Shown here piece after piece: positions 12,301-27,300 of a DNA stretch of 64,000 nt (its first letter is position 1; each line of letters opens with the position of its first letter). Position numbers and translations under genes: made by a program. The notes under the pieces were generated by a model. It searched no databases, had not been told where the DNA came from, and worked only from the letters and a program-made list of their open reading frames with translations. The stretch lies in NCBI RefSeq assembly GCF_036324505.1, contig NC_086354.1, positions 4,085,217 to 4,149,216 on the forward strand, written 5' to 3'. Source of the DNA: Eleginops maclovinus (taxonomy: Eukaryota; Chordata; Actinopteri; Perciformes; Eleginopidae).

Positions 12301-15300
12301 TTACTCCACTACATGGATAAATAACGCATACACTTTGACAGCACTAGTAAATGTACTACCTAGAAACATGTTCAAGCTATATCTATTATTTTATCATTTA
12401 GTACATTTAATTCTTTGTCTCTCTGATATCCTAGACTTATAACTACAATAGCTGAAAATGTTGAGCATATTGCACTCCACTACTATAACGTTTCATACAG
12501 CAATTACAACTGAAACTGCATCCCTGTAATTTCGAAAGAAAGTGAGTAGAAACGGGTGGTTACCCGTGATGCACTGTCCACTGGAGTGTTCGTCTCCGTA
12601 GCGCTTGTGGGACGGAGCGTAGAGGAACATGATGGCGAACACGTACAGGTTCCACATGCCGTAGATGCCGGTGAAGAAGGCGCTGTTCACCTGCACCGTG
12701 TGCTCCCCCCAGTGCCAGTGGCCCTCGTTCACCTGCACACAGACAGGAGACAAACAGTTTTTAGGGCGGAGCGTTGTACGTATAGTGCAGTGCAGGGATG
12801 ACATATTTTTTGTAGGCCAACGAGGAAATTAGCATCACAAGTGTTTCCTTGACAAAAAGCAATGGGTTGCAATTGGATTCAGTTTATTGCAGAATATAAG
12901 CTCTGTGGCAAACGCACGCTTGTGATAATTACACGTTCTGTTAAACAGAATAATCTCCACATATTGACACCGATTTGATTATTTCTGAAGAGCAAATGCC
13001 ATCTCCAGAGTTAAACGGCGAACTTTAGGCTATAAACTACATCAAAAGGAACATGGCTGTGCATAAACACTGCTAAGCTAAGGGTGGCTAATGTTTGGCA
13101 TGATGAACATATATTAGTTTATTTAGTCACATTTTAGCAGCTGCGATTTTTGAGACACATCGAAACTTTGGACATTCACCAGCTTGTGTTAACAGATCTA
13201 TTTTTAGGCATCCAACCAAAAATATAATTTTTAAAATGTGACATCGAGACATATTTCCTGGTTTTAGGACTCCTAAACCATTCTATTGTGACAGGAACAC
13301 CTTTTTATTTCCCTTTCAAACATAACCAGTTAACACATAAATGGTTCTGTGGACAGCATTGTGACTCACCTGACTGATGATGAAAAAGATGACAGTCATG
13401 GCAGCACAGGTCAGAGTGACCAGCATGAGGAACTTGAACCTGAAAATCAGACCCTAAAAGGATGACAAGCGGGATGAAATAGTAAAACATTTTCCATTTA
13501 GCGAAGAAATCCTTTTTGTGTTTGTTTATTTGGTGATAATGAAGTATTAGAAAAGCAAGATTCCAAATGACAACAACTACCTCATAGTGCAGCCGTCGGG
13601 CCTTGGACATGGCGGGCAGGGACGTCCTCTTACCGCTGATGTTGCGGAAGACTTGGAACACCATGAAGCAGAGGAAGAGGAAGTAGAGGCAGGCACAGAT
13701 CCCTGCCACAATGATGAACGCCATCTGAAGCAACTCCAGTCAAGGAAATAACCAAATAACACCCTCTGTAAGAACACTGGTGGTGCATACTGTAGATATA
13801 CGGATGTAATCTCTTCAATGTTTGTCGACAAACACAGACACATCATTGTAAAGGTAAGAAACATGTACTGGTTATGCAGAAATGAGAAAAATAAGCATAT
13901 TTTTGTGTGTTTGGAAAAATGTTGTGTGCTGATGAATCCTGCATTGCTCAGCTCGGAATGCAAAGTAAACTAAAAGGTACGAGCTGATACAGTAAACACA
14001 TCATGCGGACACCCTGGGAAATGCTTTCACATATGGCATTACTGAATTATTTCTCATCTTTTAGTCTAGAGACCGTTGCCAGTTTTTGCTAATGCCAACT
14101 GGAAAAAACTTCACAAGCACATACTGCAAGAACTGGAAGTGGGGCATTAAAGGGATCTTTGGATGTGTTTAATAAGGGTTTTATAATAACAAAGTCAGTG
14201 TATTACCTACAGTTACCTCACACAGGCAAAGAAATGTACTGCTGTGGACGCTGTAATAATACAGAAATGACCAGCCAAAGTAAAAAAATAATTATATATA
14301 TATATTTAATGTACTCTGTATTTACAATATCTTCACAACATTTGGTTATTCTGAGTCAGGAGACTGAAGCCTGTATATCTGCCAAAGCCACCAGGCGAAA
14401 ACTAGTTTGGAATAACCAAAGTCCTACTTAAACCATCTGATCGAGGCAGCAGTAGACCAGCAGTGTGCCTGTTCTGCTGGGTGAAGTTAGTATTATTTCC
14501 CCCAAATCTGAAATGGCTGGTAAAGCTTTGAGAATATTCTATATATAGCTTGCACTTATATTGATTTTTAAGGCGGTGCATAGAGCGTTCACAGCAGTAC
14601 ATTGCTTTGCTTCTATATAGTTAATCTCTGTTAACCGATTGGCTAGGTACCATACAACCTCATGTGCCTCTCTTTAACAAAGTATTGGTTCAGACAAATG
14701 TGTTCCAACAACAAGAGGATAAACTGAGCTAAAAACATTATTAACGCAATTGACACACTGATTTTTATCAGCATCATAGCCGTCAGACAAGCTGGTTGCA
14801 TGAGTGATCTTTCTCTGATACCGTTAGCAAACCGTTTAGAAAAGGATACAGCAAGCTCAGTCCCCACATCAGACGCCCAGATGCTGTAGAAGGGGTTTGT
14901 CAGCTGGACCCCTCTGGAAGTAAAACAGAAACAGTTATGGCTTATCTACTCTTGAGCGTAAATTCACAAGATGGTTATAAAAAAAAGGTGTGCATACTAA
15001 TATCCACTACTTTTGTAAAAAAACAAGTCTCAATAGTGACGTAGAAAAGACTTGGTCGAACCTCTCACACATGTCAAAGATAAAGAGGCAGAATGAGCCG
15101 AACACGATGGGTCCGACCTGCTTCCAGTACACTGAGAACCGGTTCCTCTCCGTCTGGTCCTGAGAGAAGAAGACAGAGCAGACGTAAAGATCAGAATAAT
15201 TCAGGCTCACTGGTTTCAAAACTAAAGGCATTTATTTTCCATTTTGGTCCAGCTGGTAGTGCTTTACACTGTCTTACATTAACATGGATTGACCATTAAA

Positions 15301-18300
15301 TAACCCTTCATGTGTTATCTGAAATACAGTTTAAATGTTGTCTTTTAGCTCAACAACATCAACTAGTCTTGGTATGGCTATGATGGAACTTCAAACAATT
15401 AGCAATTCACCCTGCAGGTCAGTGAGAAACCCATCAAACATTAAGTAAAAGGTACCGAGTACAGTACCATGAGGTGCTCCCCGCAGAAGATGATCCAGAA
15501 GGAGAGCAGCATGGAGTAGAAGATGCCCTGTCTGATGTCACCGAAAAGCAGCATCCAGGTCCAGTTGAAGCCAACAGAGAACCACTCCACTGGGATGTTG
15601 ATGAACGTCATCGAGATACCGAGAGCAAGGATCACCCTGAGGGAGCAAAACATTTGACATGTTTTACAACTTTCCTTTTTTACCATCATAACCTACACAT
15701 GTGGCATCCTTAAAACCATCTATTCTTAAATAAATACATCAGTTGATGCTCGTAGATAATAGAGTGGTTACGTTTTTAGAGTGGTTATGGTTGTTATTTG
15801 TGGTTTTCCCTTTCCTGTAGTGCATTATATAGGTTTTAGTGTATGTAAATGGTAAAAATCCCTGTGTTCCCTCCAGAGGGAGTTTCTGCCTAAAACGCCT
15901 CCATTGGACTCCTTTATTTACTTCGCTAACATAAGGGCATCACTCCCCAACACTCGCTTCAACCCATTGTACGTGATAGGCTAAGGGGCAGGACATCTCC
16001 AAGAAGTTGATCAATCATAACAGAGCAGACTGGGCTCTGGTTTCAGACAGAGGGTGAAAAGAGGTGCTGCAGCACAGGCAGTATGACAAAAGCTTTTTTG
16101 AACAGTAAAGCATGGAGACATGTCAAAAGAGAGGCACAAAATACAAATATGAACATGAAAATGAGCAGAATATGGCCCCTTTAAATACATGTCATTAGCA
16201 GTATTATGTGTGTAGCCTTAGCAGCCATACTGGAGTTTGAAGCAAGAGAAATGGATGAAAAGTTACAAAACCTGAGGAAACTTTTCTTAGCAATCAGGAT
16301 AATGAGGGCTCTTACAGTGTTTGCAGATAAAATATAGGGTCACTTTGACGGGCTTTACACTACTCAGACACAATCAATGTTTTATAGCGGGGCTACATCT
16401 CCAACTGCTGAAGGAGAATCATTAGATCTCGGGACATTATCGATTAGATTATCCATTCAGCTACAAGCACAGTTTGTTCCCACTGACTTCTACAAATCTA
16501 CATCATTTATTACCTTTCCAAAAAGCCTCATTATAAACAGCCAATGTCCCTCAACCTTGAAATCCAGACATTTAGAGAGAAATAAGAAAGGGGGAGTGAA
16601 TTGAGAACAATCGGCCTACAGAAAGACAGAAGAGAGCTGCTCTTCTAAGCATCTGCAACAGGTCCCTGCACGCCGCCACTAGATGAAAGGATGATCGTAA
16701 ATAGATAGTTAAGAGGGCAAAACAGAGCTACAGTGTGTAGGTGTGAGAGAGAAGAAGAGAGGGGGGTAAGCTGTACATAAAAAGATGGCCTAAACACGAG
16801 TACAATTTTTTTTCTCTGTGTAACCTAAGTAATGTAACACAGGTTCTAAGCTATAGCGCTCTAGACAGCTCGTCAGCGATGTTCTACGGAGTGAAACCAC
16901 ATTCAGCTGGTATGCTAGGAATGTGTCCTGAGTACCACCAACACAGACAGGAGAGAGAGTGTGTGTGTGTGTAGAGTAAGACAAAGGGTATGGTAAGAAA
17001 AGGTTTTAGAGGTCTACGCACACAATGCCGTTTTTGCCACAAGCGGTTTCTTAATCAAAACTAAAAAAGACAAATGTGTGTTTGTGTGTTTTTCAGAAGA
17101 AGCATATCAATAACATTTTTATCTACAAAGGTCTCTTCCTCTCCAAATAAAAAGGGCCGGGCAATTGAAACCAGTTTAAACAGTTCTTTGCAAAGCAGAC
17201 ATAGGATGAAAGGGTGCAAGCTAACCGCTAACATTAGCTCAGCTTGTTTCTCTTAAACTTAACATACAGACCTCTGATGCTGACATCCTTTTTCAGCTAA
17301 ATATATAGGTCAGAATAATTAAGATATAAAAGTGTGTTTTGTCAAAATGTGGCTTAGAAACAGTAAAAAAAAGTGAATTTATCACAGCTTCTGGCAGAAA
17401 AAGAAGATGCACTACAGACGTCTGAATGAAATGCAAAGTTATCTGGATTCAAATTTTGGATTTCTCCAATTATTATTTTTTTAAGCATTTGGAATTATCC
17501 AAGTACAGGAACATTCAACTGCTGTATATAAAATGTAGGTCTAGTCGATTCTTAACATTTTAATCTGGAATCGTTATAAATCATACCTCTAAATATATTT
17601 TGTTTTTTTACACAGGACATTTTGACATGCAGTGGTGGAAAATAGAAAAGTGCATTTACTCCAAAGTATGATTTTAACACACTTTGTAAATATGAAAACA
17701 CATGAGGTGATGCAATACGTTCATTTTTGATATATACAGTATTTTGGCTCCACATTGACAAACCACAAAACATTTTTCTTTAAAAAACATTTACTGATAA
17801 TATATCAGTACCTCTACTAAAGTAATGGTTTCAACTCCGGGTTTTTACTTGTAATACAGTATTTTAAGACCATAGTTATTCTACTTTTACTCGAGTAAAG
17901 GACTTTGGCACTTTTCCCACCACTGTTGACATGTGACAGTAGGAGGAGCACAGGTGTAGCTAATGACATTTATCATTCCCTCTCGGTGAGACATCAGTGT
18001 GTGTTGCAGCTTTTTCCAAAGCACAGACATTTTTTGGGTCAATTTTAATAAAGGTTTGTCACAGCTAATGGATGTTTAGGTAATAACTTTTCTAATAATC
18101 TTCTTCTCCATCTACCTTTTTCCCAAAATATTATCAATCATTTGCCCTCTGAAGTTCAAAGAAAATCTAAAAAGGTGCGCCATCCTGACACCTCTGAAGG
18201 CTACAGTAGCATGACCGCAGACTGTGGGTCATCAAAAAATCATCTGCTGTCCACAAATAATGTACAACTTCCTGAGAGCCTGCCGACTCCTTTGGGAATG

Positions 18301-21300
18301 AGAGCCCTGAGCCGGAAGATACAGAGGGTAGGACAGGGACTGTGATTTGTCTGCGTGTGTGTGTATCTATGTCCTGAATGTGTGTTTGCAGCATGTAGCT
18401 GAGTGCTAGCTTGCCGATTTTGCTTCATGCTTGGTCAGGCACTTCCTGTGGCGCCTCTGACTGATCTGTCCTCCCAGCAGGGGGTTAGAAAAACAGAGGC
18501 TGTGAGCAGGGCTCCAGCATTCAGACTATCTGCTGCAGGCAGGAATACCTGTGTTGCTGCTCAAACCTTCAGGGGGTTTGTTACAGGAGTGAACTCAAAC
18601 ATCTGTGTTCAATCACCCTGCAAATCCTTTCAATTATTTACCTCGTCCCATATTATATACATCTGTCAGGTTTTTCCTCACTGCATATCACTCAGAGATC
18701 AAATCAATCCATCTCCTGAATCATAAAAATATGCTTTCTTAGTTAAGGCTGATATGACATTAAGGTTTGAAATGTGTAATTAAATAAATGATTCATTTTA
18801 TTCTGAGGTCTAGTTTTTTTTTCATATTTTTTCAACATCCTGTAACATTTGGTTGTTTTTAAGAAAGTATGATTAAATAAAATGTTGAAATATAAATAAG
18901 ACAGGTTTATGATGTTATGTTGGTACATTAATTATTATATCAGGTAATGTGTACATTTGTGAGATATATTTATGTTTAGTCCTGATATCTTTACTTTATA
19001 ATTTAACTAAATATAACATACTTTTAAAAGTTAATTCCATTAAAGACCTTTCTATTTTACGCTGCCTTTTATTAAATCAGATAACTATTCATATCTTACA
19101 CTGCAACTTATATACTTGTACTTCATGCCAGTATTATTCTATGTTAGCTGGTTTTAACACTTTTGGATTTTTAATCATTTTTAAATTATTATTATTATTA
19201 TATTCAAATGTCGTTTTTTATTTGGTTTCTAGGTTTTCTTGCTATATATAAAAAATGCCTTGCCTCAAATTACTAACCCAAAAAAAGGCATCTTTACAAC
19301 AAATGGATAAAAATAAAATGTATCGGTGAATCCCTTGTGATGCCGCTAGGTATAAAATAAATATGGTGCTCAGAATACAGTGGTATAGAGGGAACATCAG
19401 GGATGGAGCTGCCTTACTTCTCCAGTAGCACAGGAGGTCTGCTCATAAGGGTGATCCTCCTCCAATACCAGATCATGATGATGAGGATGCTGGGAGTGAG
19501 GAAGGTCTTCATGGCAAACCACACCTTGGTGAAGCCCCCGTTCTGGTGGATGCTCTTGGAGAAGAAAAAAGGAAGCAAAGTCAAATATTTGCTTTTGAAA
19601 GTTTCCTTGTTCCAGAGCAAGCACTAACATCCCATCACTCAATGGCAAACACCCTCAGTCTGAGGCGTAACCGTTAGGAAGTTTACCGATCAAAAGCCAA
19701 CTCACCACGAGACGGATGTCCTTGATTTCTCCGATCCCCACGTTGACCTTCTTGCGCTCGTTGACAGGCAGGCGGATGTTGAGGAGGTAGTACTTATGGG
19801 CCACGCTGCCTACCTCCATGAAAGGCAGCAGGTCACACTCATAGTAACGTCCCTCGTTCTCATAGGTCTGCAAAACGCACAGCAAAACACCACGTCTGGT
19901 TCAAAACTCAAACAGATTTACTTCACTGTAAGAGAAATGTTGCTTTTAAGTCACATAAATAAATCTAACAAGTTCATAAGCCAACGCCGGTGATATCAAT
20001 TATTATGAGCAGCAATCAAAGTGTGATGAATATGTAACATCATTAAGCTGCAACAATACAAGCTTTTAGGCTGGATTCAAAACCATGCAAAAATTACTTT
20101 TAAAAAGATAAAATAACATTTACTTTATTTATCCCAAATTGGGACATTTTTTCGTTGCAGCAGCATGTAAAACTAAATATTGCACATAATTAGAAATAAT
20201 AATACAAAAATAAATTAACCATTATCCAATATAAACACCTCAAAATAGAAAATAAAACAGAACTAAAAGAGTGAATATATAAAAGTTGACTGAAGAGAAA
20301 ATATATTTTTTCCAGTTTCGAGGTCAACGGTTTTTAAATTACATTCCGGTTAGATTCCTGCAGTCTGTGGTTAACACAAGCAAAAGAGACTTTCAAATGT
20401 TGTTCTATGACATAAAACACATAAGTAAACAACTTAACCTGGTAAACGCCTGAAGCTTTTACCCATCTTTAAACAGCAGTTGCTAACAGTTGACTAAATG
20501 AGACTGAATGACATCAAGCCAAACAATGGTCCGTCTTTAGCTGAGAGGTGGTGATGTGCAGCTGTACGTAGTTTGTTTATAACGTCAGCTGTTTACTCCT
20601 GGCAATTGCATTTATGCTTAAAAAAAATGTATGTGGACATTATTATGCTGAAAAAACAGGCAAGTATCACTAACACCCGTTTGCCACAGATCTTATTTTA
20701 GCAATATTCCAAAAATCTAAAAGGAAAAATCCCATTGCTGTCAGGGGAGGGATGCTAACTTCCGGGTGGGCCTACAAAAGTACATCATCCCTGCCCCCTA
20801 AAGATGCATGAGGAGGCACCGAGTGTCGTGCCACACCTTGGCTGTAGTGAAGTTGCAGCTGAGCTTCCTCTGTTCAAACGAGTGAGCCATCTCCGTCCAC
20901 TCGCTGACTGTGTCGTCCCTGTAGGCCAGCCCCACGTCGATGGTGGCCAGCGATCCATCCTCTGAAAGAAATACAGCAGCAGACATTTACTTTCAGATCA
21001 CTACAAACATTTAGCAAAGTCATTATTTTATAAAGTGCAGTAGAGCTTGCAGAAGAAGATTGTTCCCTTAAAAAGTGTTTTGATCCGTCTAAATTGTGAC
21101 TGTGATAGAGTTATGTCTTTGCGTGTACTCACTACTTCCAGCCATCCAGCTGATGTTTTTATCCAAAGGAAATTACATAAATTCCTCAGACACGCCTAAG
21201 GGAGTTATTTTGGGGTTAAGTTACCATGCCCAAGGTCACTTTGACATGTTAACTGCAGGGGCTGTGATTGGAACACATCCACTTAGACCCTGACTCAAAA

Positions 21301-24300
21301 AATTGAAAGAATGCAAGGGTGATAGTCAACCAAAGGAATCGCAGTAGACTGGAGTTTGGACAAGTGTATTCTACCCATTAGCCTAAATTTAATATAAACA
21401 TAAAAAGCCGTTTTCAGCAAGTTAAATCTTTTATAATCAGCTCAGCAGACTGATCTTAGACATAGGAAGTAGCAAAACAATTTACCAGTTACCTGATACT
21501 ATCCACAACTTTTGCCAGTAGACAACTAAAAAAAAGGACAGTTCCAAACCAGTCGAACCATGTCGGTATCATGCAGTGGAAAAGAGGCACAAGACCTTCT
21601 TGTTGTTGTAATCCGTTGCTTATTATACCTCCTGCTGGCTGTTATTATTCTAGTGACGGGATGAATTAGGTCCTGATGACAGACAGTCACTGCCTTTTAA
21701 TTATGAAACTAGCAGAGAGATGTCACTGCTAGACATGGAGATCGTCCCAAATATACTACTGTGCATAGAGTGGTGCAGGGATGAAGTATTTTTGTAGGCC
21801 GACCCGGAAGTTATCTGTGCATGGGTTCCCTCGACAAAAAAGCAATGTGATTTCTCCATACGATTAAAAAAAATAAGATATGTGGAAAACAAACCCGTTT
21901 GATAAATGCACGTTTTGTTCAGCCGGATAATCTCCAAATGTCTATTGTCTACCCTACTTTCATAATTTCCGGTCACCGCTGATGTATTTAATGTCGTAGG
22001 ACAAAATGTGACCTGTCTCTTAAATTTGTGTCAACCACAGACCTTATTTCAAACTATTTTCCAAAATCCTATGGAGAAATCCCACTGACAGACGAGAGAA
22101 CAGGAAGTGGTAAAATGCTAACTCACTTCTGGGTTTTAGGACTTGTTCCAGCACCACTCTATTCACAGGTACCATGCAAATGTTTTACAAGCTACCCCTC
22201 CAGCTTGGTACAGTGCTAACAGAATTAGGAGGGACGTTTCTAACCTTGAAAAAAATCAAATCAAAGCACTGCTTGGCTGCAGTTCTAACCAATGTTTATA
22301 TCTGAAGGCTAGACTTTCAATTAGGCTGTTCATAGTTGTAAATGAATCAAGGTCAAATCTTTTCAGTGTTAATCCTGGGAAGAATTGTATAGATTACCAG
22401 GATTATTTCTCAGCATGTGATATATTCAGTGTGCACTACATGGTGGCCCAAATCTAGACTACTTCCTACTTGACATTACTTTAACAAGACCTTGAGGTGG
22501 CCTCCAATAACGCATCCCGGTGAAACCCTAAAAAACAAGCTATTAAAACTGCATCTTTAGATCACATTACAAAGCCAAGTGTTCTCTCCTCCAGCCCTCC
22601 AGAGTGCCTCTTGGCCGTTATGAAACGAGCCGGAGTGAAGAGAAAGAAACCCGGTGGCCTGTGCTGTTGCAGAGGGAGGGGGAACCAGATGAGAACTGGC
22701 AGCCGACTGTCTGTGTAATGCCCTCCGCTCTGCCATTGGAGGAGACAGCGGCCTCCAATATGAGCTCGCTTCATGCAAACATTCCACTACAGTCCAGCGG
22801 CCATTGCCACGGAGACTAAGCCTCCTCAACAGCTGTGTTATTGCTGGACTCTGGCCAAAGGGGGTGCTCTTAGCAGGGTTGGAGTGGTGCAGGTGGGTGG
22901 AGTGGTTAATAAGGGCGAACCTCGCACATTGTTCCACAGATATGGTAGACAAGAGATGGCCTTGGGTTTATACGTCATACAGAGAGTCATGATTCAGACA
23001 GACGAGATGATGTCATTATGTCTTTAAGGAAGAGCTGGGTTTGCAGTTTTGAGGATTATTAGCATTGTATTAAAAAGTGTAAGGAATCTATATCGTATCA
23101 GCTCAGTTTAGGATTTCATGTCAACATGTTTAAAGAGTGAAAGTAACTCATTTTGTAATGATTGAAAGCTCTTTAGATCATTTAGAGAAGATTCCATGAT
23201 AACCTTATTTCACATTTTTTTCAAATGGTACCGAAAAAATTAAACACTAAGACAAGTTCTAGCTAAAGGAATGTGTTTTGCTATTGTGCAAAATGCAATT
23301 TTTTCTATAGGAGTGAGCATAATATTCAGGGGGTTTTCTAGAAAAGTGTAGTAAGAGGGCGCTAACGTCACTTCCGGTGAAAACACTGCATTAGAGCGAA
23401 GCGGAAAATAATAGTTCCTTCATGTCTTAAAGCTGCTGAGTCATATATTGCACCTCAAACAAAAAAAAAATCCGGAGTTCCTTTACTTCCTCTACAGAAA
23501 GAAAGGAGTACAAGAAAGGATGTAATTCAGAAATCTCAGTTTCAGTGTCAGCCTGCTGCCTGCCACGCTTCCACCGGCAGACCCACCGGACATCCATCCC
23601 AGATTTATTCTCTGTAAAAACAAAGCTGTCTTTGCCGTCTGATGCCCTGACAATTGTTAACACTAATGTTTCTCTTCACCAAAATAAAAAGCACCCATCA
23701 GAACCCAACAATAACTGCAGTTATTTCTTAAGACTCATCGTGTGACATACGGATGTTACAAATAGCTCCTGTTTTTTTTTTAGTTCCTTCAATGTACTGC
23801 TGGATCTAACTCTTCATGAAACCAATCGGTGTGAACAGTCATATTTGTGAAGGATATCTATGAAAGCTCTAGCCCCGTGCCAAGGCATCAGGTGGTGTTA
23901 CACCTACTTTACAGCAATACATTTTTACTTTACTATTATAATAACGACACAACAGGCCAAAGGCTTGACTGTGCTATACAGTTTAGTGAGTTAGTGAGTA
24001 CCTTCAAGCACAACTCCCCTCAGGAGGAAAAAAGCAAAGTTGAATATTTTCAAAACAGTCAAGACAATGCAGATGGCTTCTACTACAAGCAGCATCTCGT
24101 GTAGATCAAACTGATTCAGTGTGAAACGGACCGGTCTGTGGTCCGGCCTGACTCACCAGGCAGTTAACAACCCGCAGCACATTTCCACTGAGGCTGAGAA
24201 TGTGAGCAGGCAAATGATCCTGATGAGTAAGCCGCCATTGTAGCATGACTGTTTAGACAAGCCAGACCAGAAAGGCCGGGTCCTATAAAATGACAACACA

Positions 24301-27300
24301 AACATTTGGTCTCTATGTTTACAATTACCTTCCTCTTCCTTACAAATGAGCCTAAAAGTTGGATGAATCAAGGTTTACGGGCATTAGTCAGTGTGGACTG
24401 TGTATCAGAGGTTGTTATGAAGCAAAAATGTGCTTGCACTCTAAGCCTTGAAGCAGAAGATGTGATTAGGAGTCAAACCCTCTCTCCCAAGCTCCGCTGG
24501 AGATCCAGTCACTTATTAGACTCTGTCACCATCCTCTAATCCCTCTTACCGGGATCCCAAACACCCTAGCAGGATACCAAACCCTGTCTCTCCAGACATT
24601 AGTTATCTCCCGTTTCCTCTCATTCACTGAGCTAATGAATTCTGTCTATATCCACTGACACTCATTAGTGGGTTTCATTACAATAGACATGAACTATTTG
24701 AAACAGCCCGGGGCAAAAAATTAAGTCACTCTGGATTAAAAAGGTTTAAAAAAAAACCTGAAAATCTTTGGTCAACCCTCAGAGATTTAGAATGCTTCAA
24801 CACCCATTGATTGTTTTACTTTGTCAGGACCAAGAGGTAAAACAAAAGTGCATTTAGTTCTTCTCCATTTTGTGTCTACTCGGACTTTATAAAAAACCAA
24901 CCTATTGGAGTACACAAACATGAAGTTATACACACTGACACGTTACTTTTCTGTGTGTGGAAGACAACATCTGTATCAGACAGAAAGTTATACAGCTCTT
25001 GAAAGCTTCTGATGTGGATATTTTTCATGAAATAACACTATTACTAGTAGTCATCAGTCTGCAAATGGCCCACGTTATGGATAAAGAATACCAGGTAGAG
25101 TAATGATCCCGAGCTCATTACTGCGGAATCCCTGTCACACACTTATTAAAGGACTTAATGACGTGACAAAGTACCCAGAGCTGAAGATGCAAGCTCTGCA
25201 GTTGTCGCAGAATTTGACCCATTTATCAGGGAACATACCCACGCTGACATGCATACGTGCTACGATGGTTACTAAATGAGGTATATACATGGCCTTATAC
25301 AGACACATGTATAGTATCACTTTCTAAACAGATTTTACAATCAGCAGATTTCTGAGCAGTTCAGCTTTTGAAACAATGCGTAAATCACATAAATACTTTA
25401 ATAAAATCCAATTCATTTTTTTAAACTGTCTTTGATTGGGTGATCAGCACAAGGGGTTCAATAGACCATCCAAATTAACTGTACAAATTAGGCAAAGGAC
25501 GTGTGTTTTAACTGATCCAAACAGGTAAGGTGTGAAAGCACTCACAACTTAAAATTGCAGGACGATGGGGACTATTGCATCTGTCCCCTGAAAACAATTG
25601 GGAGAATATATAGCAACTAATGTAACCCCACTCTGAAGGGGATCTCCCATAATGTATACATTGAGATATATGAAATACATTAGACATCATTAAATCAATT
25701 CAGAGTCTTTTAAAACATTTAAAAGTGGAAGACACGTCAGCTGTGAACTAACCCTAACTGGGAAGATCTCGCATATATCAATCATTAACCTGTGGTTATA
25801 ATAAGACATGGCATTGCTCAGAGGCAACTACGTCTGGTTTGAATCCGTCATCTATCTTCATTTTGTCTCAAAAGTGTTTGAGAAACCCGTCTGAACCCCC
25901 CCCCCCCCCCCCCCCCCCCAAGGGTGTATAGAGAACAACCAGCAGGGCATCCATCATTGTTTGCTACCTTTCAGTGTAACAGAAATCCAATCTACTGAAT
26001 CTACATTTCTGTGGGTCCCTCAAGCAATCCCCTGATAAACTGAAATAAGACCACAAGACAACATCCAACCAGCAAGGTAATATGTAACAACAAGTATGAC
26101 TGGTATAGTTGGAATGACTAGATTTATGATGAGAGTGATAAGAAGTGACAGTACATGAGAATATTTTAGAGGCTAGCTTGGTCACATTGGGCCTCAAATA
26201 TTTGCCGTCAAGATTGTTAAATAACAGAGATAAAATAAAGACAAAGGTGGGGGAAATAACTTCAAACATTGAAAAAAAATTGAGAATGTGTAAGGCCTCA
26301 AGACAATTAAACAAGTTGATAGACACTTTTATCCAAAGCGACTTACATACAGTACATTCAATACTGTGAGCAGTCCCCACAGGAGCAGTTTGGGATGAAG
26401 CGTCTTGCCCAGGATCAAAAGGACATGCCGACTGCAGTGGGACTCGAACTATCCCACTGCGCCACAGCTTCCCTAATACTTCTTCATCTCGAATCCCTTT
26501 TAGTTCCGCTAGAATCCCTTACCACTATTTTATTTGGAAAGAATCTTATGAGTAGCATCATATTTTACATTGTGTAACATATAAAATATATTATAAAGAC
26601 TGTAAGAATGAGCCTTTGAAATATAAATAGCATTTGAAACGTGCAAGGCGGTAGTGGGACACAGCGCAGGGACGAAGCGGTCTGCCATGTAGCGTAATGA
26701 TTCTTAATTTGTGTCAGAACAAGCAGCAAGGACACAGTTAATTCAATCAACAAATAAAATGACACAAAGCAAGCGGAAACAGAAAACATGCGCGTTGGCA
26801 AAAATGCCTCATTAAGCACTCATCATGTAATAAACCTTTAATATCTTTCTAAGGTCAGAAGTATTGTATATTAAAGGGTTACAATAATAATAATAATAAT
26901 AATAACAACAGCTGCTTTTTATCTTCGATCCCAGTCTCCTCGTATGAGAAAAAAAAACGTACATGTTGGGTTAACTCAGTGTTTCGCTCAAAGCGAAGAC
27001 GGTTTCTCCTTTATACGCTCAAATGATCCCAAACTTTGCATTCCCTGCCCGAAGTAATTAACTTAACAACTAAGCGCAGCTCCCACAATTCAGTGTGAAG
27101 GGTTTCCTGGCAAATGATACAAAGCACAGTGCCCAGATGGAGTTTTTTCTTTTTTTTTCATGCAACAAATACAAAGTTCGACTAAGACTTTTTGAGCTGA
27201 CTAACGTTCAACTGACACTTACCACCAATGCAATACAAACTAGCACTGACTCTTAGTTAGAATTTCTTGCCTCCACATCTTGAAAGCCATGTCCTGAGGG

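Larger units (their letters stand above)
9308..12563 (-). other. wls: wls intron 11: contents
   Basis: A 3.3-kb intron with a hAT-like repeat copy at 9605-10025 and a second at about 11760-12320 that is split by a retroposon-like insert (11805-12160). It also has a 38-bp tandem duplication at about 12223-12315 and a G run near 11960. No coding exon was seen. Confidence 0.55.
15637..19417 (-). other. wls: wls intron 5: contents
   Basis: A 3.8-kb intron with a repeat of the AAAGGGGCC...CTGCTCATTTTCA type at about 15860-16185 and the well-bounded hAT-type MITE at 17630-17925. The remainder is AT-rich and shows nothing else I can support. Confidence 0.55.

Noticed and set aside
22557..22952. 131-codon minus-strand open frame in wls intron 2, with plus-strand frames opposite
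   Set aside because: GC-richer than its flanks, but the protein shows no recognisable domain and there are no matching splice sites; left unannotated.
26395..26475. tRNA-like stretch (gactcgaac) in wls intron 2
   Set aside because: It belongs to a common dispersed teleost repeat and lacks a matching A box and acceptor stem.
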